NCBI GenBank assembly: GCA_023425025.1
Contig: JAFADG010000018.1
Location: forward strand, 45,379-109,378
Length of the DNA: 64,000 nt
Source of the DNA: Bacillota bacterium
GTDB taxonomy: Bacteria; Bacillota; Clostridia; Christensenellales; Aristaeellaceae
Reading direction: 5' to 3'
Under the pieces are notes generated by a model. That model was not told the DNA's origin, did no database searches, and worked only from the letters and a program-made list of their open reading frames with translations. Position numbers and translations under genes: made by a program. Below are positions 43,942 through 52,387 of this stretch, one piece after another (the stretch's first letter is position 1; every line of letters starts with the position of its first letter).

Positions 43942-44814
43942 ATGATCAAGTCAAAAGCTACCAAAATGGGCGACCGGGTCATTGCCGCGGTCTGCCTTCT
44001 GCTGATGTTTATCTGCCTTGTGCCGCTTTTAAACGTACTGGCCCGTTCCTTAAGCTCCACCGACGCCCTGATACGCAACGAGGTCCTGCTCTGGCCCAAG
44101 GGCTGGAACCTGGACGCCTACCAAACGGTGCTCAAGGATGTAAAGTACACCTGGTCCCTGCAGTGGACCGCCATCCTCACTGTCATCTGCACCTTTGTGT
44201 CCATGGCCATGACCATCATGTGCGCCTACCCCCTGACGTACGACAATTTAAAGGGGCGGCGCTTCCTCAACGGCTTCATCATCCTGACCATGTATTTCAG
44301 CGCCGGCCTCATCCCCAATTACCTGCTGCTTCGAAGCCTGAACATGCTTGACAAGCCCGCCGTGCTGATCATCCCCAACTGCCTGAGCGTGTTCAACATG
44401 ATCATCATGCGCAGCTTCTTCTTCGGCATTCCCGAAAGCTTGCGGGAATCCGCCGAGATGGACGGGGCCGGGCCCATACGGGTGCTCATCCGCATCTACC
44501 TGCCCCTTTCCACCTCGGTGCTGGCTACCCTGGCCCTGTTTTATGCCGTGGGCCGCTGGAACGGCTTTTCCGACGCGCTGATGTTCATGTCCAAGCGCCG
44601 GGAATACTATCCCATCCAATTGCTTTTGTACAACATCCTGCAAAATACCACCAGCATTGAAGTGGCCACCCAGGAAGGCTTCTTCCCCACCGGCATTGCC
44701 GAAACCCTCAAAATGGCGACGGTCATGTTCGCCACAGTCCCCATCCTGCTGGCCTACCCCTGGCTGCAGCGCTACTTTATCTCAGGCGTAACCATCGGGG
44801 CGGTGAAAGGATAA
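43942..44814 (+). CDS. ytcP: ABC sugar permease, YtcP-like
   Basis: The 290-residue protein starts behind AAGGAGG, 13 bases after the LplB-like stop. It has an N-terminal membrane segment (AAVCLLLMFICLVPLLNVLA) and an EAA loop ESAEMDGAGPIRVLIRIYLP, and ends TIGAVKG, as typical of YtcP. Together with LplB it forms the membrane channel of an aldouronate-type importer. No defects seen. Confidence 0.92.
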   Translation: MIKSKATKMGDRVIAAVCLLLMFICLVPLLNVLARSLSSTDALIRNEVLLWPKGWNLDAYQTVLKDVKYTWSLQWTAILTVICTFVSMAMTIMCAYPLTYDNLKGRRFLNGFIILTMYFSAGLIPNYLLLRSLNMLDKPAVLIIPNCLSVFNMIIMRSFFFGIPESLRESAEMDGAGPIRVLIRIYLPLSTSVLATLALFYAVGRWNGFSDALMFMSKRREYYPIQLLLYNILQNTTSIEVATQEGFFPTGIAETLKMATVMFATVPILLAYPWLQRYFISGVTIGAVKG

Positions 44815-44893
44815 ATCCCGCCGGCCCCCGCAACATGTCATTTTGGGCAGCACCCGAAATGGTGACCCCAATTATAAAAGGAGGCGTAAACCT

Positions 44894-46516
44894 ATGAAAC
44901 GTACCCTGGCGTACCTGTTGCTTGTGGCGATGCTGATTACCGGCGTAATCGGCACCACGCTGACCGCGGCATTGGCCGAGTCACCTGAAATCGTCGACGG
45001 CCGCTTCACCACCACGCGTCATATCACGGTTGAGATCTATGACCGTGCCAACGACGGCGGCTCCAAGCCCGAAGACAATTTCTACACGACCTTCATCAAG
45101 GAAGGCATGCTCCGCGACCACAACGTGGAAGTCACCTTCGTGCCCGTCCCCCGCTGGACCGAGGGCGAAGTGCTCAACAACCTGTTGGCTTCCGGCGATG
45201 CCCCCGACGTATGCGTCACCTACAGCTATCCCACCATCCAGACCTACGCCAACATGGGCGGCGTGCTGGACCTGGCGCCGGTTCTGACCGAAAACAAGGA
45301 CCTGCTGCCCAACCTGTGGAACCTGCTGGGCGACACAAACCTCTTCTGGAACCAGGATCCCGAGAAGGGCACCGTGTGGGCCATCGAAGCCTATCTTGCC
45401 GCTTCTACCACCCGCATCAACACCTTTGTCCGTGAAGACTGGCTCAAGAAGCTGAACCTTGCCGCCCCCACCACCCTGGAAGAGTTTGAAGCGGTGCTCG
45501 TTGCTTTCAAAGACAACGCCGAACTGCTCTTGGGCGCGGATGCCGACAAGCTGGTTCCCTATTCCACTAGCTATGACATCGGCTGGCGCAACGACCACCT
45601 GTTTGCCGCCTTCATCCCCGATGCCGCCACCGACAAGGAACTGTTCATCCGCGGCTTTGACGACCGTCACCTTTTGTATCCCAACTACAAAGAGGGCGTG
45701 CGCACCCTGAACAAGTGGTACAACGACGGCCTGGTATGGAAAGATTTCGCGCTGTACGGCGCCGGTGACACCACCGAAGACAACCTGCTCAAGGCCGGCT
45801 ATGTGGGCGCCTTCATCCACAACTGGGATTACCCCTACCGCAACGGCGAAGACAGCATCCACGCCAACCTGCTGCGCAACGTTGGCCCCGAAGCCGGCTT
45901 CATTGCTGTAAGCCCCTTCAAAAATGACTCGGGCGTCTACCGCAAGTTCCTCTCCAACCCCATCGACCGCAAAGTCTTCCTGCCCGCCACCAACGACGAA
46001 CCCGTTGCTTCCCTGCTGTATCTGGACTGGATCTCCAAGCTGGAGAACCGCATGTTCCTGCAGATCGGCGAAGAAGGCGTGACCCATGAGATCACCCCTG
46101 AAGGCGCTGTCAGGACCCTTGCTGTGCAGGGCGAAAAGATCATGAACTCCCTGAACAACATCGACTACACCATCACCTTGAACGGCCTGGATCTGGGGGA
46201 CAAGGCGAAGACCCTGCAGGCCATGGCACTTGGCTATGCCACCGTTGACGCCCGCTATATCGAAGCGGCCTACGCGGCCACTGGCTTGGACGGGCGCGTT
46301 GTCAAGAACTACAACGTGGGCGCCATCACCTCCCAGGAGGGCATGGACACCGTTCTGAAAGAAAAGCGCGACGCGTTCCTGAACCAGTCCGTCATCGCTC
46401 CCGTTGGCCAGTTCGACGCGGTTTATGACGGCGGCATGGACGACTATCTCGCTTCCGGCGGCCAGGCCATCATCGACGAGCGCACCGAGGCGTTTGCCAA
46501 GTACTACACCGAATAA
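44894..46516 (+). CDS. lplA: Extracellular oligosaccharide-binding protein, LplA-like
   Basis: The ATG at 44,894 follows AAAGGAGGCG. The 540-residue protein has a signal peptide (MKRTLAYLLLVAMLITGVIG, cut near ALA-ES) but no lipobox cysteine. The mature part has the LplA-type pattern: DVCVTYSYPTIQTYANMGGVLDL-like loop, FVREDWLKKLNL and TLNKWYNDGLV. It would present oligosaccharide to the LplB-YtcP channel. Relatives are usually lipoproteins, so this one may be held to the surface by other means. Confidence 0.9.
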   Translation: MKRTLAYLLLVAMLITGVIGTTLTAALAESPEIVDGRFTTTRHITVEIYDRANDGGSKPEDNFYTTFIKEGMLRDHNVEVTFVPVPRWTEGEVLNNLLASGDAPDVCVTYSYPTIQTYANMGGVLDLAPVLTENKDLLPNLWNLLGDTNLFWNQDPEKGTVWAIEAYLAASTTRINTFVREDWLKKLNLAAPTTLEEFEAVLVAFKDNAELLLGADADKLVPYSTSYDIGWRNDHLFAAFIPDAATDKELFIRGFDDRHLLYPNYKEGVRTLNKWYNDGLVWKDFALYGAGDTTEDNLLKAGYVGAFIHNWDYPYRNGEDSIHANLLRNVGPEAGFIAVSPFKNDSGVYRKFLSNPIDRKVFLPATNDEPVASLLYLDWISKLENRMFLQIGEEGVTHEITPEGAVRTLAVQGEKIMNSLNNIDYTITLNGLDLGDKAKTLQAMALGYATVDARYIEAAYAATGLDGRVVKNYNVGAITSQEGMDTVLKEKRDAFLNQSVIAPVGQFDAVYDGGMDDYLASGGQAIIDERTEAFAKYYTE

Positions 46517-46533
46517 GCAACTGCTTAGGGTTT

Positions 46534-46562
46534 GGGAGGAGGATTTTTAAAGTCCTCCTCCC
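46534..46562 (+). terminator. Hairpin after the binding-protein gene
   Basis: GGGAGGAGGA (46,534-46,543) pairs perfectly with TCCTCCTCCC (46,553-46,562). Only TTG-rich sequence follows rather than a T-run, so it may act as partial terminator or mRNA stabiliser between importer and GH2. Confidence 0.6.
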
Positions 46563-46686
46563 TTGTGCTATCGATCGTGACGATCAAACCAAGTGAGACG
46601 TGATGCTATCCTTGGCTGTTCATGGGGAAACATCCGTCAAGTGTTCGTTCTTTATCCATATTCTGCGTTCACAAGGAGAAATGTCC

Positions 46687-49600
46687 ATGATCCCGTTCAA
46701 CGACGGCTGGCAGTTTGCCAAAGGGAAGCCGGAAAATTTTACTGATGTTGTGATTCCCCACGACTGGCTGATTGCCGATACCCAAAACCTGTATCAAAGC
46801 GGGATAGGCTATTACCGCCGAATGCTGGACGCAAGCTTCCTGCAAAAGGGGCAGCGGCTTTTTTTGCGTTTTGACGGGGTGTACATGGACACTGCCGTTT
46901 TTATCAACGGTCAATGGGCGGAGGAATGGAAGTACGGTTGCACCGCTTTCACGTTTGACATCACCGATCACATACGCCGTGACGCGCCCAATGAACTACT
47001 GGTGAGGGTGGACTACAAGGCCCCCAGCGCCAGGTGGTACACCGGGGCCGGCATCTACCGGGATGTGTATCTTATTGTCAAAAACGAATGCCACATCGTG
47101 CCCGACGGCGTTTATGTTTCCGCCTTCCAAAAGGACGGCGGATGGCAGTACGAGGCAAGCGTCCAGGCGGAGACGGGCGGGCGGCCTTATGAGGTGCGCC
47201 ACACGCTGCTTGACGCGGTGGATATGATCGAAGCCTGGGATGTGGAGCATCCCCGGCTGTATACCCTGCGCACGGAGCTGATCGTCGACGGACAGGTCAT
47301 GGATACCGTGGATACCCGCATGGGCTTTCGCTCCATCGCGTTTACCACGGACAGGGGCTTTTTCCTGAACGGGCGGCCGGTCAAATTAAAGGGCGTCTGC
47401 CTGCACGGCGACCTGGGGGCCCTGGGCGGGGCCGTTCACGCGGACGCGCTGCGGCGGCAGCTTGACATCATGCGGGGCATGGGCGTCAACGCCATCCGCA
47501 CCGCCCACAATCCCCCGGCCAAGGCGCTGATGGAGCTGGCCGATGAAATGGGCCTGCTGGTGATGTCGGAGCTGACGGACATCTGGCGCCGGCCCAAGAC
47601 CGCCTATGACTATGCCCGCTTTTTCGACGAGTGGGTGGAAAGGGACGCCGCCTCCTGGATACGGCGGGACAGGAACCACCCTTCCCTGATTCTCTGGAGC
47701 GTGGGCAACGAAATCCAGGATACGCACATAAATGCCGAGGACGGGGCGAACACCCTGCGCCGTTTGATGGCCTTGGTCCGGGAGCACGATCCACTTGGCA
47801 ACGCCGCTGTCACCTTCTGTTCCAATTACATGCCCTGGGAAAACACGCAAACGTGCGCCGATATCATCAAACTCGTGGGGTACAACTACGGGGAAAAGTA
47901 TTACGCGGCCCATCACGCGGCCCATCCCGACTGGATCATTTACGGCGGGGAAACCTGCTCCACCGTGCAGAGCCGGGGCGTCTACCACTTTCCGCTCTCC
48001 AAATCCGTATTGGCGGACGATGATTTGCAGTGCTCGGCCCTTGGCAACAGCACTACCAGCTGGGGCGCAAAAAATGTGGAAGAATGCATATTGAATGATC
48101 TGAACACGCCCTACTCCCTGGGTCAGTTCATCTGGGCCGGCCAGGATTACCTGGGGGAGCCCACGCCCTACCACACCAAGAACGCGTACCTGGGTCATGT
48201 GGATACGGCGGGTTTTCCCAAGGATTCCTACTATTTGTTCAAAGCGGGCTGGACGGATTACAAAAAAGAGCCCTTCGTGCATGTGTATCCTTATTGGGAT
48301 TTCTCGCCCGGACAGGTGATAGACGTGCGGGTCTGTTCCAACGCACCGCAGGTGGAGCTGTACCTTAACGGTGTGAGCCTGGGCCGACGGAAGCTGGATG
48401 GCCGGTTGGTGGCGGATTTTAGCGTACCCTACCGGCCAGGCGTATTGAAGGCGGAGGCGTATGACGAAAACGGCTTGGTCATCGCAAAGGCCGTGCGGCG
48501 CTCCTTTTCCGAGGCGGTTTCACTGCACATACAAGAGGAAGCCTATGGCCGGCTGCGCTTTTATACCATTACGGCCAGGGATAAAGGCGGCAATCCTGTG
48601 GAAAACGCCAACCGCCGGGTATTCGTTTCCGTGACCGGCGGCGCGCTGCTGGGCCTGGACAACGGCGACGCTGCGGACTATGATCAGTACCAGACGGATA
48701 ACCGCCGCATGTTCGGCGGCAAGCTGCTGGCCATCGTTCAGGCCGAACCGGGGGAAACGCCCGTTCTTTCGGCAAGGTTCTGCGAGGAAGATATCCCTGT
48801 CCGCAAGATCGAGCTCACAGCGGATGGGTTCCATGTGACCGCTAGACTGCTGCCGAAGAACGCAGCGTATGATGACATCGCCTGGCGCGTAACAGACAGC
48901 GGCGGCATCGACAGCCCGCTGGCCGGTTTGCGCTTAGGGGAGGATGGAGAAAGCGCCGCGCTGCTTCCCAAAGGCGACGGCGAGGCGTATGTCCGCTGCT
49001 CTGTAAAGAACGGCCGGGATCACGCGTCCTTTATCTCCGTGCTGCCTTTCACTTTTGAAGGCTACGGCAAGCCATGTCTTGACCCCTACAGCTTTGTTTC
49101 CGGCGGACTGTACAATAGCAGCAACGTGGAACTCACCAACGGCAATGACCGGGGTGTGGCTACCCTTCGGGATGGGGAAAGCCATGTGGGCTTTCGCGAT
49201 TTGGACTTTGGGGATTATGGCTCTGACGAGATCACCCTGCCCCTGTTCCCGCTGGACAGGAACCCTTTCACCTTCGAGGTGTGGGAGGGGATGCCGGTTG
49301 AAGGTGGGCAGAAAATCTGCGACCTAACCTATGACAAGGGGTCCGTTTGGAACACTTATCAGGAGGTCACTTACCGGCTGCCCAGGCGGCTGAAAGGCGT
49401 GACCACGCTATGCCTTGTCTTTAGGCAGAAGGTGCACATCAAGGGTTTTTGGTTTACCAAATATCAAAAGGCGTTTGGCAGGCTTTTGTCCGGCGAAAGC
49501 GATATGGTGTACGGCGATTCCTATACGATCACGGAGGATGGTGTGGAAGGCATCGGCAACAATGTGACGCTCGTTTTCCGGCATATGGACTTTGGAACGG

Positions 49601-49836
49601 CAGGAGCCGGACGCGTGGCGCTGTGCTGGCGGTCGAGGCTGCTAAAAAACGCGATTCAGTTTGTGTTTGAAGGCGAAGGCGGTGAAACCCGCCGGATGGT
49701 GGATGTGGGGCAGGCGCAAGCGTATACGGAAGGCATGTTTTCTTTGGGCGGCAATGTCACAGGCAATCATACCGTATCGCTGGTTTTCCTGCCCGGCTGC
49801 GACCTGGACCTGAAGTGGATTCAGTTTTTGGGTTGA
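46687..49836 (+). CDS. Large GH2 glycoside hydrolase with C-terminal beta-sandwich modules
   Basis: The 1049-residue protein has GH2 architecture: sugar-binding domain (VVIPHDWLI, GYYRRMLD, RFDGVYMD), a TIM barrel (KLKGVCLHGDLGALGG, NAIRTAHNPP) with SVGNEIQ (acid/base Glu342) and YGGETCS (probable nucleophile Glu422), then DUF4982-like and two CBM6-like beta-sandwich modules near residues 800-1049 (TTLCLVFRQKVHIKGFWF and VSLVFLPGCDLDLKWIQF). There is no signal peptide, so binding modules would act inside the cell. It could remove beta-galactosyl, glucuronyl or arabinosyl groups from imported oligomers. ATG 46,681 is an alternative start. Confidence 0.88.
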   Translation: MIPFNDGWQFAKGKPENFTDVVIPHDWLIADTQNLYQSGIGYYRRMLDASFLQKGQRLFLRFDGVYMDTAVFINGQWAEEWKYGCTAFTFDITDHIRRDAPNELLVRVDYKAPSARWYTGAGIYRDVYLIVKNECHIVPDGVYVSAFQKDGGWQYEASVQAETGGRPYEVRHTLLDAVDMIEAWDVEHPRLYTLRTELIVDGQVMDTVDTRMGFRSIAFTTDRGFFLNGRPVKLKGVCLHGDLGALGGAVHADALRRQLDIMRGMGVNAIRTAHNPPAKALMELADEMGLLVMSELTDIWRRPKTAYDYARFFDEWVERDAASWIRRDRNHPSLILWSVGNEIQDTHINAEDGANTLRRLMALVREHDPLGNAAVTFCSNYMPWENTQTCADIIKLVGYNYGEKYYAAHHAAHPDWIIYGGETCSTVQSRGVYHFPLSKSVLADDDLQCSALGNSTTSWGAKNVEECILNDLNTPYSLGQFIWAGQDYLGEPTPYHTKNAYLGHVDTAGFPKDSYYLFKAGWTDYKKEPFVHVYPYWDFSPGQVIDVRVCSNAPQVELYLNGVSLGRRKLDGRLVADFSVPYRPGVLKAEAYDENGLVIAKAVRRSFSEAVSLHIQEEAYGRLRFYTITARDKGGNPVENANRRVFVSVTGGALLGLDNGDAADYDQYQTDNRRMFGGKLLAIVQAEPGETPVLSARFCEEDIPVRKIELTADGFHVTARLLPKNAAYDDIAWRVTDSGGIDSPLAGLRLGEDGESAALLPKGDGEAYVRCSVKNGRDHASFISVLPFTFEGYGKPCLDPYSFVSGGLYNSSNVELTNGNDRGVATLRDGESHVGFRDLDFGDYGSDEITLPLFPLDRNPFTFEVWEGMPVEGGQKICDLTYDKGSVWNTYQEVTYRLPRRLKGVTTLCLVFRQKVHIKGFWFTKYQKAFGRLLSGESDMVYGDSYTITEDGVEGIGNNVTLVFRHMDFGTAGAGRVALCWRSRLLKNAIQFVFEGEGGETRRMVDVGQAQAYTEGMFSLGGNVTGNHTVSLVFLPGCDLDLKWIQFLG

Positions 49837-49890
49837 CAGGCCTGCACTGGCGGTTTATGATGAAAAACGCAGGGAAGGGGGGATGAACGC

Positions 49891-50916
49891 TTGTCGGTTA
49901 CCATCAAGCAGATCGCTGATTTGTGCGGCGTATCCCGCGGCACGGTGGACCGGGTGCTCAACAAGCGCGGCAAGGTTCATCCCGAAACCCAGGCGCTGAT
50001 TGAGGAAACCATTGCCCGCCTTGGCTTTACGCCCAACATTGCCGGCAAGGCCCTGGCCGCCAGAAAGCGCGCGCTGACCATCGGCGTGGTATTGTCCTGC
50101 GAGGGCAACCCGTTCTTTGATGATGTGATCCGCGGCATTCACCAGGCCCAGCGGGAATTGAAGGATTTCGGTGTCCGGGTGAAGCTGAAAAAGCTCCGCG
50201 GCTATGTGCCAAAGGAGCAGCTGCATCAAATAGAAGTGTTAAAGGAAGAAAAGATGGATGCGCTGATTCTGCATCCCATCTTTGATCCCGCGATTGCACA
50301 GGCCATCGGCGAATTGAAGGAGCAGGGCATCCCGACCGTTACCGTGAATACGGACATTCCCGATAGCCCCCGGCTGTGCTATATCGGCAGCGATTACGAA
50401 AAGGGCGGGCGTATGGCGGCCGGCGTGGTTTCCCTGATGACGCAGGGCAAGGCGGCGCTTGGCATTGTAAAGGGCGCCGACAACATACTGGGCCACCGGC
50501 AGCGGCTGGAAGGCTTTTTGCACAGGCTTAAGGAGGGCTCGGAAAGCATTCGGGTAGCCGATTATGCCAGCGCCCAGGATGACGATGCCATCGCCTACGC
50601 CTCCACCAAGGACATGATGGAGCGAAGCCCGGACATTGACGCCCTGTATGTGGTGGGCGCCGGCATGGCCGGCGTGTGCCGGGCGCTGATCGCCCTGCAC
50701 CTGGAAAGCAAGGTGAAGGTGGTGGGGTTTGACAGCGTGCCCGATACGGTGGAGATGATGAAAAAGGGGATCGTTCGGGCGGTCATCTGCCAGCATCCCT
50801 TTACACAGGGGTACCGGGCGGTGAAAGCGGCCTATGATTATCTGGTGGGCGGCACTTCGCCCGCGCCGGATTACTGTCTGGTGCAAAATGAGATCATGAT
50901 TCTGGAAAGCTTATAA
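49891..50916 (+). CDS. LacI-family transcription regulator
   Basis: The TTG start lies nine bases behind GGGGGG. The 341-residue protein has the LacI headpiece (TIKQIADLCGVSRGTVDRVLNKRGKV) and a periplasmic-binding-like core (FFDDVIRGIHQAQREL, VNTDIPDSPRLCYIGSDYEKGG, KVVGFDSVPDTV). The headpiece is of the RbsR/TVDR type and so differs from the two minus-strand LacI genes. It lies 54 bases after GH2 and likely controls this operon. Confidence 0.92.
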   Translation: MSVTIKQIADLCGVSRGTVDRVLNKRGKVHPETQALIEETIARLGFTPNIAGKALAARKRALTIGVVLSCEGNPFFDDVIRGIHQAQRELKDFGVRVKLKKLRGYVPKEQLHQIEVLKEEKMDALILHPIFDPAIAQAIGELKEQGIPTVTVNTDIPDSPRLCYIGSDYEKGGRMAAGVVSLMTQGKAALGIVKGADNILGHRQRLEGFLHRLKEGSESIRVADYASAQDDDAIAYASTKDMMERSPDIDALYVVGAGMAGVCRALIALHLESKVKVVGFDSVPDTVEMMKKGIVRAVICQHPFTQGYRAVKAAYDYLVGGTSPAPDYCLVQNEIMILESL

Positions 50917-50983
50917 GCAAAAGGAACTGCAGCGTTAGGTGCATAACTGTATAGCGATTCATAGAGAGGGCGTCCGAAGGTTT

Positions 50984-51010
50984 CCAAAGGGCGATCGGAA
51001 AGCCCTTTGG
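50984..51010 (+). terminator. Hairpin after the LacI gene
   Basis: CCAAAGGGC (50,984-50,992) and GCCCTTTGG (51,002-51,010) form a perfect nine-base stem. No T-run follows. It lies between the plus-strand operon and the convergent LacI gene. Confidence 0.5.
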
Positions 51011-51114
51011 TCGTGTCCGCAGACGCGAAATTCTTCTCTTTGAAAAGCAATATGCAAAATGATGCAGCGCTGGAACAGCAGTTCCTTTATTTTATCGGTA
51101 AGGACGATCGGATA

Positions 51115-52140
51115 TTATTCCTTTTGTGCCTTGATGCACTTGACGGTTTCGCCGGCCAGCAGCTTTCCTTCTACCACGATGGTGCCGGAGCCGGCGGTGA
51201 AGGGATGCTCAATACGCTCGATCAGGCTGGCGGCGGCCTCCTCGCCGATGCGCTTGGTATCCTGCTGTATGGTGGTCAGCTTAGGCGAGGTCAGCTGCAT
51301 CAATTGTATGCCGTCGTAGCCGGCAATGGAAATATCATCGGGGATTTTCAGCCCCACGGAGCGGATGGCCTCTATGCCGCCCAGGGCGGCGTAATCGTCC
51401 GACATCAATATGCAGGTGGGGCGCACCGGTTGCTGGAGGATTTTCGCCACAGCCTGCTTGGCGCTGGGCGGATTGTGGTAGGCGCACTCCACCATGTATT
51501 CCGGCGGGATTTTCAGGTTTAGCTCCTCCATACCTCTGTAAAAGCCGGTGATCCGGCTTTCGGTCACGGCGGATCTCATGCCGTGGACAAAGGCGATGCG
51601 CCGGTGGCCCTGACCGTAAACATACCGGACCAGGTCCCGCATGCCGCTGATATTATCCGATAGGATGCAGGTGCGGTTGTTGAACAGGTGGTCGATGGTG
51701 ACGATGGGCAGATCGGAGGCGATGAGGTCAATCACTTCCGGCGCGAAAAAGTCAACGCAGGCCAGGCATACGCCGTCCACGTTGCGGTAGCGGCAGTGCT
51801 CCAGATAGGTCATCTTCGTATGGCCGATGTTATGGTTGATAAAGGTAATGTCATACCCCTTAAGCTCCGCCTCGGCTTTGAAGCTTTCCAGCACGGCGGC
51901 AAAATAATTGTGGGTCAGGCCGCTGTTGTTGTCATCGGCAAACAAAACGCCCAAATTGTAGGTGCGGTTGGTTTTCAGCGCCCGGGCCAGGGAGTTAGGG
52001 TGATAACCGATCTCCTTGGCTGTGCGCAGCACCAGCTCACGGGTGGCCTCGCTGACATCGCTGTAGTTGTTCAGCGCTTTGCTGACGGTGGAAACCGACA
52101 GACCGCACCGTGCAGACAAATCCTTGATGGTTACCACCAT
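51115..52140 (-). CDS. LacI-family regulator, paralogue B
   Basis: The ATG at 52,138-52,140 follows GAAGGGGG. The 341-residue protein has headpiece VTIKDLSARCGLSVSTVSKALNNYSDVSE and a sugar-binding core (FFAPEVIDLIASDLPIVTIDH, MSDDYAALGGIEAIRS). By hand alignment it is about 82% identical to the regulator at 56,378-57,397, with an identical recognition helix. Both flank one importer operon. The ligand is probably the importer substrate. Confidence 0.92.
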   Translation of the reverse strand: MVVTIKDLSARCGLSVSTVSKALNNYSDVSEATRELVLRTAKEIGYHPNSLARALKTNRTYNLGVLFADDNNSGLTHNYFAAVLESFKAEAELKGYDITFINHNIGHTKMTYLEHCRYRNVDGVCLACVDFFAPEVIDLIASDLPIVTIDHLFNNRTCILSDNISGMRDLVRYVYGQGHRRIAFVHGMRSAVTESRITGFYRGMEELNLKIPPEYMVECAYHNPPSAKQAVAKILQQPVRPTCILMSDDYAALGGIEAIRSVGLKIPDDISIAGYDGIQLMQLTSPKLTTIQQDTKRIGEEAAASLIERIEHPFTAGSGTIVVEGKLLAGETVKCIKAQKE

Positions 52141-52183
52141 GCAGGCCCCCTTCAAATCATTTCGGCGCCGTTACATGCATTCC

Positions 52184-52212
52184 ATTATAAAGCGGATTGC
52201 GTGCGGAAACAA
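52184..52212 (-). promoter_or_regulatory. Promoter of LacI paralogue B
   Basis: On the minus strand TTGTTT (plus 52,207-52,212) and TATAAT (52,184-52,189) are separated by 17 bases. A palindrome CGGCGCCG (52,163-52,170) just downstream may be an operator. Confidence 0.75.
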
Positions 52213-52302
52213 GGGTGGTTTGCACGCCGTACAGGAAGTTTCGACATTTTGCCCGTTTTTTGATGTGCTTGTTCGCCGCCGGGCAAGCGGAATGCCCGGG
52301 GA

Positions 52303-52339
52303 AAAAGCCGCCGCAAGTGTTTGCTTTGCGGCGGCTTTT
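52303..52339 (-). terminator. Terminator of the minus-strand importer operon
   Basis: AAAAGCCGCCGCAA (52,303-52,316) pairs perfectly over 14 bases with the segment 52,326-52,339; a T-run is part of each outer arm. It lies after the last permease gene and before LacI B. Confidence 0.85.
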
Positions 52340-52387
52340 GAAATATATCTTCTTTCGGGAGGATCGAGAGGATAGGAAGGGACGGAA

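Noticed and set aside
44981..46087. 368-residue minus-strand frame over the first binding protein
   Set aside because: Shadow frame rich in Gly, Val, Phe and Gln; no supporting motif.
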